DNA of 64,000 nt from Ectopseudomonas composti (GTDB taxonomy: Bacteria > Pseudomonadota > Gammaproteobacteria > Pseudomonadales > Pseudomonadaceae): contig NZ_LSSW01000025.1 in NCBI RefSeq assembly GCF_001567565.1, positions 107,318-171,317 on the forward strand, given 5' to 3'. Of this stretch, positions 46,466 to 56,631 are shown piece after piece. The first letter of the stretch is position 1. Each line of letters begins with the position of its first letter. A program made the position numbers and the translations under genes. Under the pieces are notes generated by a model that was not told the DNA's origin, did not search any database, and saw only the letters and a program-made list of their open reading frames with translations.

Positions 46466-47872
46466 TTAGACGCTGTAGTACAGGTCGTATTCCAGCGGGT
46501 GTACGAAGGTACGTACCTTGATTTCTTCTTCGGCCTTCAGCTCGATGTAGGCATCGATGAAGTCGTCGGAGAACACGCCGCCCTTGGTCAGGAACGCGCG
46601 GCCCTTGTCCAGCTCTTCCAGGGCTTCTTTCAGGCTGCCGCACACTTGCGGGATCAGCTTGCCTTCTTCCGGCGGCAGGTCGTACAGGTTCTTGTCGGCT
46701 GCATCGCCCGGGTGGATCTTGTTCTGGATACCGTCGATACCGGCCATCAGCAGAGCAGCGAAGGCCAGGTAGGGGTTGGCAGCCGGATCCGGGAAGCGAG
46801 CTTCGATACGGCGAGCTTTCGGGCTGGCAACGTACGGGATACGGATCGAGGCGGAGCGGTTGCGAGCCGAGTAGGCCAGCATGACCGGCGCTTCGAAGCC
46901 CGGGACCAGACGCTTGTAGGAGTTGGTCGACGGGTTGGTGAAGCCGTTCAGGGCCTTACCGTGCTTGATGATGCCGCCGATGAAGTACAGAGCGGTCTCG
47001 GACAGGCCGGCATAGCCTTCACCTGCGAAGGTGTTCTTGCCGTCTTTGGAGATCGACATGTGCACGTGCATGCCCGAACCGTTGTCGCCGTACAGCGGCT
47101 TCGGCATGAAGGTAGCGGTCTTGCCGTAGGCATCGGCTACGTTGTGCACGCAGTACTTCAGGGTCTGAACTTCGTCAGCCTTGTTCACCAGAGTGTTGAA
47201 CTTGACGCCGATTTCGTTCTGGCCAGCAGTGGCCACTTCGTGGTGGTGCACTTCGACGACTAGGCCCATTTCTTCCATGGCGTTGCACATGGCAGTACGG
47301 ATTTCGTGGTCGTGGTCGCACGGCGGAACCGGGAAGTAACCGCCTTTGACGGCCGGGCGGTGGCCCTTGTTGCCGCCTTCGACGTCGCCGTCGGTCATCC
47401 AGGAGCCTTGCTCGGAGTAGATCTTGAACATCGAGCCGGAGATGTCGGACTTGAACTTCACTTCGTCGAAGATGAAGAACTCGGGCTCCGGGCCGACGAA
47501 TACGGTGTCACCGATGCCGGTGCCTTTGAGGAACTCTTCAGCGCGCTTGGCGATGGAGCGCGGGTCGCGGTCGTAGCCTTGCATGGTGCTCGGCTCGATG
47601 ATGTCGCAGACCAGGATCAGAGTCGGCTCTTCGGTGAACGGATCCAGTACGGCGGTTTCGTCGACCGGCATCAGGATCATGTCGGAGGCTTCGATGCCTT
47701 TCCAGCCATGGATGGACGAGCCATCGAACATCTTGCCGTGCTCGAAGAAGTCTTCGTCCAGGGCGTCACGGGCCGGCATGGTCACGTGGTGCTGCTTGCC
47801 CTTGGTGTCGGTGAAGCGCAGGTCTACCCACTTCACGTCGTGTTCTTTGATCAGTTGAACAGCCTTAGACAT
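46466..47872 (-). CDS. glnA: Glutamine synthetase GlnA (type I)
   Basis: 468-residue ammonium-assimilating ATP-dependent ligase, dodecameric in the cytoplasm. Signature [16 protein letters not shown], catalytic FVGPEPEFF, and the adenylylation Tyr397 in [10 protein letters not shown] are all present, so the enzyme is under GlnE control. Transcription probably starts from the sigma-54 promoter at 47970-47984 under NtrC. It is followed by a strong terminator. Confidence 0.98.
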   Translation of the reverse strand: MSKAVQLIKEHDVKWVDLRFTDTKGKQHHVTMPARDALDEDFFEHGKMFDGSSIHGWKGIEASDMILMPVDETAVLDPFTEEPTLILVCDIIEPSTMQGYDRDPRSIAKRAEEFLKGTGIGDTVFVGPEPEFFIFDEVKFKSDISGSMFKIYSEQGSWMTDGDVEGGNKGHRPAVKGGYFPVPPCDHDHEIRTAMCNAMEEMGLVVEVHHHEVATAGQNEIGVKFNTLVNKADEVQTLKYCVHNVADAYGKTATFMPKPLYGDNGSGMHVHMSISKDGKNTFAGEGYAGLSETALYFIGGIIKHGKALNGFTNPSTNSYKRLVPGFEAPVMLAYSARNRSASIRIPYVASPKARRIEARFPDPAANPYLAFAALLMAGIDGIQNKIHPGDAADKNLYDLPPEEGKLIPQVCGSLKEALEELDKGRAFLTKGGVFSDDFIDAYIELKAEEEIKVRTFVHPLEYDLYYSV

Positions 47873-47969
47873 GTTGTCCTCCAGGTGGAAAAGGCTTTTT
47901 TCGATAAGCCTTGAAGATACGGTGAAGCCCGGCGGGATAGTCCTTCAGGGCGACCTGCCTCACAAGGGA

Positions 47970-47984
47970 GCAAATTGCATGCCA
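47970..47984 (-). promoter_or_regulatory. Sigma-54 promoter of glnA
   Basis: Minus-strand TGGCATGCAATTTGC matches the sigma-54 consensus TGGCAYRN4TTGC exactly, with GG and GC ten bases apart. The transcript start would lie near 47958, giving a leader of about 85 bases before the glnA ATG. Confidence 0.8.
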
Positions 47985-48057
47985 GTGCCCCTTATTGGGC
48001 AGAGGCCGCGAAACTCAGGCACCGCGCCGCCTGCGCGGCTATTTGGCGTGAATATTT

Positions 48058-48120
48058 GCACCATTTAAGGGCTGTAAATTATGGCTAAGACCTATTTTGG
48101 TGCATTGATTGGGTGGTGCA
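48058..48120. promoter_or_regulatory. Cluster of NtrC half-sites upstream of glnA
   Basis: GCACCATTTAAGGGC (48058-48072) has one full NtrC half. GACCTATTTTGGTGC (48089-48103) and TGGTGC at 48114-48119 have the other. They lie about 75-150 bp upstream of the sigma-54 promoter. The best-matching halves are GCACCA and TGGTGC. Confidence 0.5.
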
Positions 48121-48152
48121 GTATTTTTGGTCAAAGCTTGAACAATTTCCGC

Positions 48153-48158
48153 TATAAT
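48153..48158 (+). promoter_or_regulatory. -10 box of the thiI promoter
   Basis: TATAAT, exact consensus, 43 bp before the thiI ATG. The -35 match is weak (TTGGTC at 48128-48133, 19-bp spacing). Confidence 0.5.
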
Positions 48159-48200
48159 CCGCGCCCCTGTTTTTTCGTCCCCCAAGCGGGCGCTCTATTC

Positions 48201-49655
48201 ATGAAGCTCATCGTCAAAGTTTTCCCGGAAATCACCATCAAGAGCCGCCCAGTGCGCAAGCAGTTCATTCGCCAATTGGGGAAGAACATCCGCTCCGTGC
48301 TGCGTGATCTTGACCCCGAACTGCGGGTGACCGGTGTCTGGGACAACCTCGAGGTCGAGACCGACCTGGATGATCCGCGCCTGCTGAACGAGATGACCGA
48401 GCGCCTGCGCAACACGCCGGGCATCGGTCTGTTCCTTGAGGTCAATGAATACCCGCTGGGTGATCTGGACGACATCACCGAGCACTGCAAGCGTCACTAC
48501 GCCGAGCAGCTGCCGGGCAAGATCTTCGCAGTGCGCTGCAAGCGCGGCGGTAAGCACGCGTTCTCCTCCATCGATGTCGAGCGTCACGTTGGCTCGCGCC
48601 TGCGCCTGGAGTGCGGTGCTGCCGGCATCGACCTGAAGAAACCGGAAGTCGAAGTGCGCATGGAGATTCGCGATCAGCGCCTCTTTGTGGTGCACAACCG
48701 TCACGAAGGCCTCGGCGGTTACCCGCTGGGTTCGCTGGAGCAGACCCTGGTGCTGATGAGCGGCGGCTTCGACTCCACCGTGGCGGCCTATCAGATGATG
48801 CGTCGCGGTCTGGTCAGCCACTTCTGCTTCTTCAATCTCGGTGGCCGCGCCCATGAACTGGGCGTGATGGAAGTGGCGCACTATATCTGGCAGAAGTACG
48901 GCCGCTCGCAGCGTGTGCTGTTCATCAGCGTGCCGTTCGAGGAAGTGGTCGGCGAGATTCTCGGCAAGGTCGATAACAGCCAGATGGGCGTGATCCTCAA
49001 ACGCATGATGCTGCGCGCAGCCACCCGCGTCGCCGAGAAGCTGCAGATCGAGGCGCTGGTCACCGGCGAGGCGATCAGCCAGGTCTCCAGCCAGACCCTG
49101 ACCAATCTGGCGGTGATCGATTCGGCCACCGACATGCTGGTGATGCGCCCGCTGATCGCCAGCCACAAGCAGGACATCATCGACACCGCCACGCAGATCG
49201 GCACCGCCGAATTCGCCAAGAACATGCCCGAGTACTGCGGTGTGATCTCGGTCAACCCGACCACCAGGGCCCGTGGTTATCGCGTGGAGAAAGAAGAGGC
49301 CCAGTTCGACATGGCCATCCTCGAGCGTGCCCTCGAGCGCGCTACCCAGCTGCCCATCGATCGCGTGATCGACGAGCTGGGCAAGGACGTGCAGGTCGAG
49401 GAGGTGCGCGAGGCACTGGCCGGGCAGATCGTCATCGATATCCGTCACCCCGATGCAGCAGAAGACGAGCCGCTGGACGTGCCCGGCATCGAGGTGCAGG
49501 CGTTGCCCTTCTATGCGCTGAACAACAAATTCAAGGAACTGGATGAGAACCGCCAGTACCTGCTGTATTGCGACAAGGGCGTGATGAGTCGCCTGCATGC
49601 CCATCACCTGCTGAGCGAGGGGCATGCCAATGTGCGCGTTTATCGTCCGGCATAG
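48201..49655 (+). CDS. thiI: tRNA 4-thiouridine synthase ThiI
   Basis: 484-residue protein with a THUMP domain, a PP-loop ATPase domain (SGGFDS from Ser187) and a C-terminal rhodanese domain with Cys457 in [11 protein letters not shown], equivalent to the catalytic persulfide Cys of E. coli. It makes 4-thiouridine at position 8 of tRNA and can feed sulfur to thiazole. Start ATG at 48201 is preferred over a longer frame because it matches [18 protein letters not shown]. Divergent from glnA. Confidence 0.95.
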   Translation: MKLIVKVFPEITIKSRPVRKQFIRQLGKNIRSVLRDLDPELRVTGVWDNLEVETDLDDPRLLNEMTERLRNTPGIGLFLEVNEYPLGDLDDITEHCKRHYAEQLPGKIFAVRCKRGGKHAFSSIDVERHVGSRLRLECGAAGIDLKKPEVEVRMEIRDQRLFVVHNRHEGLGGYPLGSLEQTLVLMSGGFDSTVAAYQMMRRGLVSHFCFFNLGGRAHELGVMEVAHYIWQKYGRSQRVLFISVPFEEVVGEILGKVDNSQMGVILKRMMLRAATRVAEKLQIEALVTGEAISQVSSQTLTNLAVIDSATDMLVMRPLIASHKQDIIDTATQIGTAEFAKNMPEYCGVISVNPTTRARGYRVEKEEAQFDMAILERALERATQLPIDRVIDELGKDVQVEEVREALAGQIVIDIRHPDAAEDEPLDVPGIEVQALPFYALNNKFKELDENRQYLLYCDKGVMSRLHAHHLLSEGHANVRVYRPA

Positions 49656-49709
49656 AACACCGGGGCTCAATGGCGGCAGTATCCGCCATCGCCCTCCCGA
49701 CCCGGGGCG

Positions 49710-49839
49710 CCTCTAAAAACTACCTGCGTTGTCATTGCTGCGTTAAAAACAAGCTCAAAATGCTCATTTACAACTTGTAAACTCCGCTTTTTCGCTTGTT
49801 TTTGCCTTGCACTGACTACCTCGCCTACGTTTTTAGAGG
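49710..49839. repeat. Palindromic repeat element, copy D
   Basis: Ends CCTCTAAAAAC and GTTTTTAGAGG pair perfectly. Centre TTTACAACTTGTAAA as in copy A, with GCTGCGTTAAAAACA and TTTTTGCCTTGC. It lies 54 bp after thiI and 89 bp before the typA start, so it is the main part of the typA leader. Confidence 0.85.
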
Positions 49840-49927
49840 TACCCCGATCAGCCCGCTGAACCCAGTTTCTTCATATTTGTCGTCCAGGCTGGGCGACACA
49901 CCGAATCCTCTGATCGAGATACACACA

Positions 49928-51751
49928 GTGATCGAAAATCTGCGCAACATCGCCATCATCGCCCACGTCGACCATGGCAAAACCACCCTCGTCGACGCCC
50001 TGCTGCGTCAGTCCGGCACCCTCGAGCGTAACGAGCTCAACGACGAGCGCGTGATGGACAGCAACGACCAGGAAAAAGAACGCGGCATTACCATCCTGGC
50101 CAAGAACACCGCCATCAAGTGGAACGACTACCGCATCAACATCGTCGACACCCCCGGCCACGCCGACTTCGGTGGTGAAGTCGAGCGCGTGATGTCGATG
50201 GTCGACTCCGTGCTGCTGGTCGTCGATGCCCAGGACGGCCCGATGCCGCAAACCCGCTTCGTGACCAAGAAGGCCTTCGAAGCCGGCCTGCGTCCGATCG
50301 TCGTGATCAACAAGATCGACCGTCCGGGCGCCCGTCCTGACTGGGTCATGGATCAGATCTTCGACCTGTTCGACAACCTTGGCGCTACTGACGAGCAGCT
50401 CGACTTCCAGGTCGTCTACGCCAGCGCCCTGAACGGCATTGCCGGTCTCGACCACACCGCCATGGCCGAAGACCTGACCCCGCTGTACCAGGCCATCGTC
50501 GACCACGTGCCGGCACCGAACGTCGACCTCGATGGTCCGTTCCAGATGCAGATCTCCGCTCTGGACTACAACAGCTTCCTCGGCATCATCGGCGTTGGCC
50601 GTATCGCTCGCGGCAAGGTCAAGCCGAACACTCCGGTAACGGCCATCGACGTCGACGGCAAGAAGCGTAACGGCCGTATCCTCAAGCTGATGGGCCACCA
50701 CGGCCTGCACCGTGTGGACGTCGAAGAAGCCACTGCCGGCGACATCGTCTGCATCAGCGGTATGGATCAGCTGTTCATCTCCGACACCCTGTGCGACATC
50801 AACCACGTCGAAGCGATGAAGCCGCTGACCGTTGACGAGCCGACCGTATCGATGACTTTCCAGGTCAACGACTCGCCGTTCTGCGGTAAGGAAGGCAAGT
50901 TCGTCACCAGCCGCAACATCAAGGAGCGTCTGGACAAGGAGCTGCTGTACAACGTGGCCCTGCGCGTTGAAGAAGGCGACAGCGCCGACAAGTTCAAGGT
51001 CTCCGGCCGTGGCGAGCTGCACCTCTCGGTTCTGATCGAAACCATGCGTCGCGAAGGTTTCGAAATGGGCGTTGGTCGTCCGGAAGTGATCATCCGCGAA
51101 GTCGACGGCGTCAAGCAGGAGCCGTTCGAGAACGTCACCATCGACATCCCTGAAGAATCCCAGGGCAAGGTCATGGAAGAAATGGGCCTGCGTAAGGGCG
51201 ACCTGACCAACATGTCGCCGGACGGTAAAGGTCGCGTGCGTCTGGAGTACAACATCCCGGCTCGCGGTCTGATCGGTTTCCGTAACCAGTTCCTGACCCT
51301 GACCAATGGCGCTGGCATCCTGACCTCGATCTTCGACCGTTACGACACCGTCAAGCCGGGCAGCATGTCTGGCCGTCAGAACGGCGTACTGGTGTCGATC
51401 GATACCGGCAAGGCGCTGACCTACTCCCTGGAAACCCTGCAGGCGCGCGGCAAGCTGTTCGTCGAGCACGGCCAGGAAATCTACAACGGTCAGATCGTCG
51501 GCCTGAACAGCCGCGACAACGACCTGGGCGTGAACCCCACCAAGGGTAAGAAGCTCGACAACATGCGCGCTTCGGGCAAGGACGAAACCATCGCCCTGGT
51601 GCCGCCGGTTCGCTTCACCCTGGAGCAGGCTCTGGAATTCATCCAGGATGACGAGCTGTGCGAAGTGACGCCGAAGTCGATCCGTCTGCGCAAGAAGATC
51701 CTCGACGAAGGCGAGCGCACCCGCGCTGCCAAGAAAGCCAACAAGGCTTGA
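49928..51751 (+). CDS. typA: Ribosome-associated GTPase TypA/BipA
   Basis: 607-residue translational GTPase that works in ribosome assembly and stress adaptation. G1 AHVDHGKT (12-19), DTPGH, NKID are present, then domains II/III and the BipA-specific C-terminal domain. GTG at 49928 is the start, since the family begins [19 protein letters not shown]; the upstream frame crosses the palindromic repeat. It is followed by a strong terminator. Confidence 0.95.
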   Translation: MIENLRNIAIIAHVDHGKTTLVDALLRQSGTLERNELNDERVMDSNDQEKERGITILAKNTAIKWNDYRINIVDTPGHADFGGEVERVMSMVDSVLLVVDAQDGPMPQTRFVTKKAFEAGLRPIVVINKIDRPGARPDWVMDQIFDLFDNLGATDEQLDFQVVYASALNGIAGLDHTAMAEDLTPLYQAIVDHVPAPNVDLDGPFQMQISALDYNSFLGIIGVGRIARGKVKPNTPVTAIDVDGKKRNGRILKLMGHHGLHRVDVEEATAGDIVCISGMDQLFISDTLCDINHVEAMKPLTVDEPTVSMTFQVNDSPFCGKEGKFVTSRNIKERLDKELLYNVALRVEEGDSADKFKVSGRGELHLSVLIETMRREGFEMGVGRPEVIIREVDGVKQEPFENVTIDIPEESQGKVMEEMGLRKGDLTNMSPDGKGRVRLEYNIPARGLIGFRNQFLTLTNGAGILTSIFDRYDTVKPGSMSGRQNGVLVSIDTGKALTYSLETLQARGKLFVEHGQEIYNGQIVGLNSRDNDLGVNPTKGKKLDNMRASGKDETIALVPPVRFTLEQALEFIQDDELCEVTPKSIRLRKKILDEGERTRAAKKANKA

Positions 51752-51776
51752 TACGGCTGACCTAGCGCTGTGACCG

Positions 51777-51810
51777 AAAGCCCCGCCAGAGCGATCTGGC
51801 GGGGCTTTTT
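51777..51810 (+). terminator. Rho-independent terminator of typA
   Basis: AAAGCCCCGCCAGA and TCTGGCGGGGCTTT (14-bp stem, loop GCGA), then TT. It lies 25 bp past the typA stop. Confidence 0.9.
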
Positions 51811-52103
51811 GTTGGCTGTTTGTCGCCTGCTATCTGGAGTGGTGCGCAGGCGGTTGTCCATTCGCTCGCGCACGCCATGAGAGTTGGCCTGCCGGACATA
51901 CTGGATGGTGGTGCGGAGGCTGGTCAGGCTGGCGCAGGTTCTTGGTCTGCGTGAGTCTGGCGGGGGAGGGGCAAGTCGGTTCGACTGCCGTTGCGGCGGT
52001 CTGCTGCCGGGTCCGAAAAAGCTGACACGACTTGGCTGGCAAATAGCTCGGGTTGGCGCTTGCATTTCACTGGCCTGCGAGCTGCGCTGGCCATGAATGC
52101 AAA
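51811..52103. other. Intergenic stretch with no supported gene
   Basis: About 290 bp between the typA terminator and the leftward gbcA terminator. Short open frames exist in several frames, but none has a ribosome site together with plausible protein composition. No repeat shared with the rest of the window is seen here. Confidence 0.6.
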
Positions 52104-52124
52104 CCCCGGCGATATGCGCCGGGG
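52104..52124 (-). terminator. Terminator of the gbcA unit
   Basis: CCCCGGCG and CGCCGGGG form an 8-bp stem with a 5-base loop; on the minus strand it is followed by TTTGC. It lies just beyond the 24-codon ORF. Confidence 0.6.
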
Positions 52125-52142
52125 CTGCTCAGCTCGATGGCT

Positions 52143-52217
52143 TTAGCCTGCGTTCGGTCTGCAGGCCAACACTCCGTAGAGTGTCAGCCCGATCAGCACC
52201 AGCAGGCTGAGCGTCAT
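52143..52217 (-). CDS. Very small membrane ORF coupled to gbcA
   Basis: 24 codons, MTLSLLVLIGLTLYGVLACRPNAG then TAA. Its ATG overlaps the gbcA stop by one base (TGATG), so it could be translated by coupling. The first 18 residues form one membrane helix, and it ends before a terminator. Too short for homology to help; whether it is made is unknown. Confidence 0.45.
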   Translation of the reverse strand: MTLSLLVLIGLTLYGVLACRPNAG

Positions 52218-53509
52218 CACTCGCCTGCCACCTGACGCAGGCTTTGCGCCGGGGTGTCTTCCAGGTTGTTGAGCATGCGCTCGCTGTACCAGTCGAGGAA
52301 GTTGATCACGCCGAACTCGTAGGTCTTGGAGTACGGGCCAGGCTGGTAGGCGGTGGAGTTGATGCCGCGCTGGTTTTCCTCGCCGAGGCGACGATCCTGG
52401 TCGTTGGTGGCATCCCAGACTTCGCGCAGGCGGGCCACGTCGTAGTCGACGCCTTCGACCGCGTCCTTGTGTACCAGCCACTTGGTGATGACGATCGACT
52501 CCTGGGCGCTGATCGGCCACACGGTGAAGTTGATCATGTGGTCACCCATGCAGTGGTTCCACGAGTGCGGCAGGTGCAGGATGCGCATGGAGCCCAGGTC
52601 CGGATCGGTGATGCGGCCCATCAGCTTCTTGCTGCCCTGCTTGCCGTCCATGGTCATGGACACAGTGCCCTTGAGCAGCGGCATGCGCACGATGCGGTTG
52701 CGCAGGCCGAAGCTGGCGTGGGCGTAGGGGATGTTGTCCTTGTCCCAGCGGGTGGTGCACTCGGCGACCTGATCCTTGAACGCCTGGCTGGCGCGCGGGT
52801 CGGTGACGTCGTCCCATTCCAGCAGGGTGTTGAGCAGTTCCGGGTGCGAACCGTTGCAGTGGTAGCACTCGCGGTTGTTCTCGAGCACCAGTTTCCAGTT
52901 GGCCTGCTCACGCATGGTGCTCTGCACCGCGACCTTGGTGTTCTCCATGTCGTACGGCTCCATGTAGTGAGCCAGGGTCGCGAGGAATTCGTCGATGGCC
53001 GGCGGGTTTTCCGCCAGGCTGATGAAGATGAAGCCGCCAGCGGTCTTGCACTGCACGGGCTTGAGGCTATAGTCCTTGAGGTCGAAGTCGGCGCCCATTT
53101 CGGTGCCGGCGAACAGCAGGCGGCCGTCCAGCTCGTAGGTCCACTGGTGGTACGGGCACACCAGTTTGGCGACCTTGCCCTTGTCGCTGACGCACAGGCG
53201 CGAGCCGCGGTGCCGGCAGACGTTGTGGAAAGCATGGATCTGGCCTTCGGCGCCACGGATGACCAGGATCGGGTTGTCGCCGATCTGCACGGTGAGGAAG
53301 TTGCCCTTGGCCGGGATTTCGCAGGTCATGCCGGCGATCAGCCATTCCTTGTGGAAGATCTCCTGCATGTCGACCTGGAACAGGCGCTCGTCGTTGTAGA
53401 AGGGCTGCGGCAGCGAGAAGGTGTGATCGCGCTCGTGCAGCATCTGGGCAGTGGCCTTGCGGACGGGTTCTAGTGGGTCGCCCAGGCTCAGGTTTTGGGT
53501 GCAGTCCAT
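52217..53509 (-). CDS. gbcA: Glycine-betaine monooxygenase oxygenase component GbcA
   Basis: 430-residue Rieske non-heme-iron oxygenase that demethylates glycine betaine to dimethylglycine and formaldehyde. Rieske ligands Cys98, His100, Cys118 and His121 (CRH and CPYHQW). Mononuclear-iron ligands are probably His217 and His222 in ECYHCNGSH plus a later Asp. ATG has AGGAGCCACCG. Divergent from gbcB, 316 bp away, and followed by a coupled 24-codon ORF. Confidence 0.92.
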   Translation of the reverse strand: MDCTQNLSLGDPLEPVRKATAQMLHERDHTFSLPQPFYNDERLFQVDMQEIFHKEWLIAGMTCEIPAKGNFLTVQIGDNPILVIRGAEGQIHAFHNVCRHRGSRLCVSDKGKVAKLVCPYHQWTYELDGRLLFAGTEMGADFDLKDYSLKPVQCKTAGGFIFISLAENPPAIDEFLATLAHYMEPYDMENTKVAVQSTMREQANWKLVLENNRECYHCNGSHPELLNTLLEWDDVTDPRASQAFKDQVAECTTRWDKDNIPYAHASFGLRNRIVRMPLLKGTVSMTMDGKQGSKKLMGRITDPDLGSMRILHLPHSWNHCMGDHMINFTVWPISAQESIVITKWLVHKDAVEGVDYDVARLREVWDATNDQDRRLGEENQRGINSTAYQPGPYSKTYEFGVINFLDWYSERMLNNLEDTPAQSLRQVAGE

Positions 53510-53825
53510 CGGTGGCTCCTCAATTGGTCAACGCCTCGCGTCGGCCGGTAAAAGTGGCTGTTACGGTAAATGCCGCAAGGTATTCGTCAATCGCTGCAGC
53601 CTGCGATGGGCATGCATGCTTGGTGAGGCGGAGTGTGGATCGGGGCAACGGTGAAACCTTATCCACGGGCGACATGGCCAGATGCGTTTCCGACGCGCCA
53701 GGCCCCGTGTAATGGGGCAGGTCGCGATAAGTATGTGGATGTCGCTGGTAGATAAATGACGGGTCGCGGCCTTTCGCACAATCCGCCGCATATGGGCCGA
53801 CATCCGGCCGTGTGGAGAGCTGTTC
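53510..53825. promoter_or_regulatory. Divergent gbcA/gbcB control region
   Basis: 316 bp without a gene. It should hold both promoters and, from P. aeruginosa knowledge, sites for the AraC-type activator GbdR; I cannot point to that site with confidence. TTATCCACG at 53659-53667 is a one-mismatch DnaA-box sequence. Confidence 0.5.
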
Positions 53826-54938
53826 ATGACCACCACTACCCCTAACTCATTCCTTAACCCGGTTACTACCCAGACCTGGACCAACGGCCGCCACCTGGTG
53901 CGCTGCGTCAAGGTCATTCAGGAAACCTGGGATGTGCGCACTTTCTGCTTCATGGCCGATCAGCCCGTGCTGTTCTTCTTCAAACCGGGGCAGTTCGTCA
54001 CCCTGGAACTGGAGATCGACGGTCAGCCGATCATGCGCTCCTACACCATCTCCAGCTCGCCTTCGGTGCCCTACAGCTTCTCCATCACCATCAAGCGGGT
54101 GCCGGGTGGCAAGGTGTCGAACTGGCTGCACGACAACCTCAAGGAAGGCGACGAGGTGCCGGTGCACGGTCCGGTCGGGCTGTTCAACGCCATCGACTTC
54201 CCGACCGACAAGGTCTTGTACCTGTCCGGCGGGGTTGGCATCACGCCGGTGATGTCGATGGCGCGCTGGTTCTATGACACCAACGCCAATGTCGACATGG
54301 TCTTCGTGCACAGTGCGCGCTCGCCCAAGGACATCATCTACCAGCGCGAGCTGGAGCACATGGCGGCACGCATCAGTAACTTCAGTGTGCACGTGATCTG
54401 CGAGAAGCATGGTCTGGGTGAAGCCTGGGCGGGCTATCGTGGCTATCTGAACAAGCCGATGCTGGAGCTGATCGCGCCGGACTTCCTCGAGCGCGAAATC
54501 TTCTGCTGCGGCCCGACGCCCTACATGAGCGCGGTCAAGCGTCTGCTCGAAGCCTCTGGCTACGACATGAGCCGCTATCACGAGGAAGCCTTCGGCCCGA
54601 CACCGCCGGAGATCCGTGCCGAGGTCAAGGAGCTGGCCGCCGAAGCCGCCGATGCGCCGGAAGTGCCGGTGGGCGATCTCAATCAGGTGGAGTTCATCAG
54701 CACCGGCAAGAGCATCCGTGTCGGTCCGGGCGAGACCGTCCACGCCGCCGCTGCCAAGCTCGGCCTGCATATTCCCAAGGCCTGCGGTATGGGCATCTGC
54801 GGTACCTGCAAGGTGATGAAGACTGCCGGCGAAGTGGACATGGAACACAACGGCGGCATCACCGACGAGGACGTGGCCGAAGGCTACATCCTGTCGTGCT
54901 GCAGCGTGCCGAAAGGCGACGTGGCGATCGATTACTGA
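53826..54938 (+). CDS. gbcB: Glycine-betaine demethylase reductase component GbcB
   Basis: 370-residue electron-transfer flavoprotein. FAD domain with RSYTISSSP, NAD domain with LSGGVGITPVMSM and FCCGPTPYMSAVK, then a C-terminal plant-type [2Fe-2S] domain with CGMGICGTC and a later Cys. Passes electrons from NAD(P)H to GbcA. ATG at 53826 is the first good start; leader GAGAGCTGTTC is moderate. Confidence 0.92.
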   Translation: MTTTTPNSFLNPVTTQTWTNGRHLVRCVKVIQETWDVRTFCFMADQPVLFFFKPGQFVTLELEIDGQPIMRSYTISSSPSVPYSFSITIKRVPGGKVSNWLHDNLKEGDEVPVHGPVGLFNAIDFPTDKVLYLSGGVGITPVMSMARWFYDTNANVDMVFVHSARSPKDIIYQRELEHMAARISNFSVHVICEKHGLGEAWAGYRGYLNKPMLELIAPDFLEREIFCCGPTPYMSAVKRLLEASGYDMSRYHEEAFGPTPPEIRAEVKELAAEAADAPEVPVGDLNQVEFISTGKSIRVGPGETVHAAAAKLGLHIPKACGMGICGTCKVMKTAGEVDMEHNGGITDEDVAEGYILSCCSVPKGDVAIDY

Positions 54939-54956
54939 TCGCCACGAAATCCTCCG

Positions 54957-55010
54957 GCCCGGATGCAATCCGGGGATGGCAGGACGCATCGATCCCGGCG
55001 CGTATCCGGG
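54957..55010. repeat. REP-like repeat CCCGGATGCAATCCGGG
   Basis: CCCGGAT-gca-ATCCGGG is a nested palindrome, and a second CGTATCCGGG follows 30 bp on. Related to the copy at 4054-4112. It lies in the gbcB/aldolase convergent gap. Confidence 0.55.
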
Positions 55011-55016
55011 TACATA

Positions 55017-55046
55017 GACAGAAGCCCCACTCGTGGGGCTTCTGTC
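55017..55046. terminator. Bidirectional terminator between gbcB and the aldolase gene
   Basis: GACAGAAGCCCCAC and GTGGGGCTTCTGTC pair over 14 bp with a TC loop, followed by GTTTTC on the + strand. It serves both convergent genes. Confidence 0.85.
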
Positions 55047-55050
55047 GTTT

Positions 55051-56091
55051 TCAGGCGCTCATCACTTCGCGGATATCGGCAGCCAGCTGGCGCACGCGGG
55101 CCTCGTCGGTATCCCAACTGCACATGAAGCGCGCGCCGCCGGCGCCGATGAAGGTGTAGAAGCGCCAGCCGCGGGCGGTCAGGGCGGCGATGGCCGGTTC
55201 CGACAATTGCAGGAATACGCCGTTGGCCTCCACGGGGAACATCAGGCTGACGCCGGGTACATCCTCGACCAGGCTGGCCAGCAATTGCGCACAGCGGTTG
55301 GCGTGGTTGGCGTAGTTGAGCCAGACGTCGTTTTGCAGGATGCCGACCCAGGGCGCGGACAGGTAGCGCATCTTCGAAGCCAACTGGCCGGCCTGCTTGC
55401 AGCGGTAGTCGAAGTCTTCGGCCAGCGCCTTGTTGAAGAAGACGATGGCTTCGCCGACGGCCATGCCGTTCTTGGTGCCGCCGAAGCACAGCACATCGAC
55501 GCCGGCCTTCCAGGTCAGCTCGGCCGGACTGCAGCCGAGGAAGGCGCAGGCGTTGGAAAAGCGCGCGCCGTCCATGTGCAGGTGCAGGCCCAGCTCCTCG
55601 CAGACCTGGCTGATGGCACGAACTTCTTCCGGGCGGTAGACGGTGCCGACCTCGGTGGCCTGGGTGAGGGTGACCACACGTGGTTTCGGGTAGTGGATGT
55701 CCTGGCGTTTGAGCGCGATCTCGCGGATCGCCTGCGGGGTCAGCTTGCCATTCTCGGTGCTGGCCAGCAGCAGCTTGGAGCCGTTGGAGAAGAATTCTGG
55801 CGCGCCGCATTCGTCGGTCTCGACGTGAGCGGTCTCCGAGCAGATCACGCTGTGGTAGCTCTGACACAACGAGGCCAGGGCCAGGGAGTTGGCGGCGGTG
55901 CCGTTGAAGGCAAAGAACACCTCGCAGTCGGTCTCGAACAGCTGGCGGAAGTGATCGGCGGCGCGGGCCGTCCATTCGTCATCGCCGTAAGCGCGCTGGT
56001 GGCCCTGGTTGGCCTCGGCCATGGCGGCCCAGGCTTCGGGACAGATGCCGGAGTAGTTGTCGCTGGCGAATTGCTGGGCATTGTCGGGCAT
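55051..56091 (-). CDS. Low-specificity L-threonine aldolase
   Basis: 346-residue PLP enzyme that splits threonine to glycine and acetaldehyde. ATG at 56091 (MPDNAQQFASDNYSG), with a longer frame rejected for lack of a ribosome site. PLP Lys is Lys207 in CFGGTKNGMAVG; HMDGARFSNA supplies the cofactor Asp and Arg. In P. aeruginosa the matching gene (ltaA, PA5413) lies between gbcAB and glyA1, as here. It links threonine and glycine pools of the betaine pathway. Confidence 0.92.
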   Translation of the reverse strand: MPDNAQQFASDNYSGICPEAWAAMAEANQGHQRAYGDDEWTARAADHFRQLFETDCEVFFAFNGTAANSLALASLCQSYHSVICSETAHVETDECGAPEFFSNGSKLLLASTENGKLTPQAIREIALKRQDIHYPKPRVVTLTQATEVGTVYRPEEVRAISQVCEELGLHLHMDGARFSNACAFLGCSPAELTWKAGVDVLCFGGTKNGMAVGEAIVFFNKALAEDFDYRCKQAGQLASKMRYLSAPWVGILQNDVWLNYANHANRCAQLLASLVEDVPGVSLMFPVEANGVFLQLSEPAIAALTARGWRFYTFIGAGGARFMCSWDTDEARVRQLAADIREVMSA

Positions 56092-56331
56092 TGGCGCGTT
56101 CCTTCTGAAAAGCCTGCCGGCGGGGCCGCCGGCTAAAAGTGTCACCTTAGCTGCTGAGCCGGCGGGCGGGCCTCCGTAACGGCGACGAGTTGTTGTGTCG
56201 ATGCGTACTGCCGGGTCGAATCGTGGCTAACCGTTCGGCTTGGAGAGGGAACTTGAGGTGTTCGTGGGGGTTCACACCTACCAGAAGGCGGCATTCGATC
56301 CGTCTTCCGCAATCAAGAGAAGGAGTTTCCT

Positions 56332-56631
56332 ATGACTTATCGTCACCTGCTCGCCCTTGCCCTGCCGCTGGCCGTGGCGCTGCCCGTTGCCGCTGCCGAG
56401 TGGTCGGATAATGCCAAGACCGAGTTCGTTCAGCAGTGCATCGCTGGCGCACCGGCAGGCTACGAGGAGCCACAGCTGCGAGCTTACTGCGACTGCGCCG
56501 CGACCAAGGTCAGCCAGGAGTTCAGCGAAGCCGAATTGCAGGAAATGAGCCGCCAGTCTCCGCCTGACCCTGCGATGCAGCAGCGCCTGGTGAATGCGTC
56601 CAGCAGTTGCTCTGGCAAGCTCAAGCCGTAA
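56332..56631 (+). CDS. Small exported Cys-containing protein
   Basis: 99 residues, signal peptide about 1-22 (ALPVAAAEW). Four Cys in the mature part: QQCIAG, YCDCAA and SSSCSG, spaced as a possible pair of disulfides. ATG has AGAAGGAGTTTCCT. No family recognised; the position before glyA matches the small hypothetical gene seen near glyA1 in P. aeruginosa. Confidence 0.75.
   Translation: MTYRHLLALALPLAVALPVAAAEWSDNAKTEFVQQCIAGAPAGYEEPQLRAYCDCAATKVSQEFSEAELQEMSRQSPPDPAMQQRLVNASSSCSGKLKP

Noticed and set aside
51830..52096. Short open frames in the gap after typA
   Set aside because: No ribosome site and no plausible protein composition; the two strands compete.
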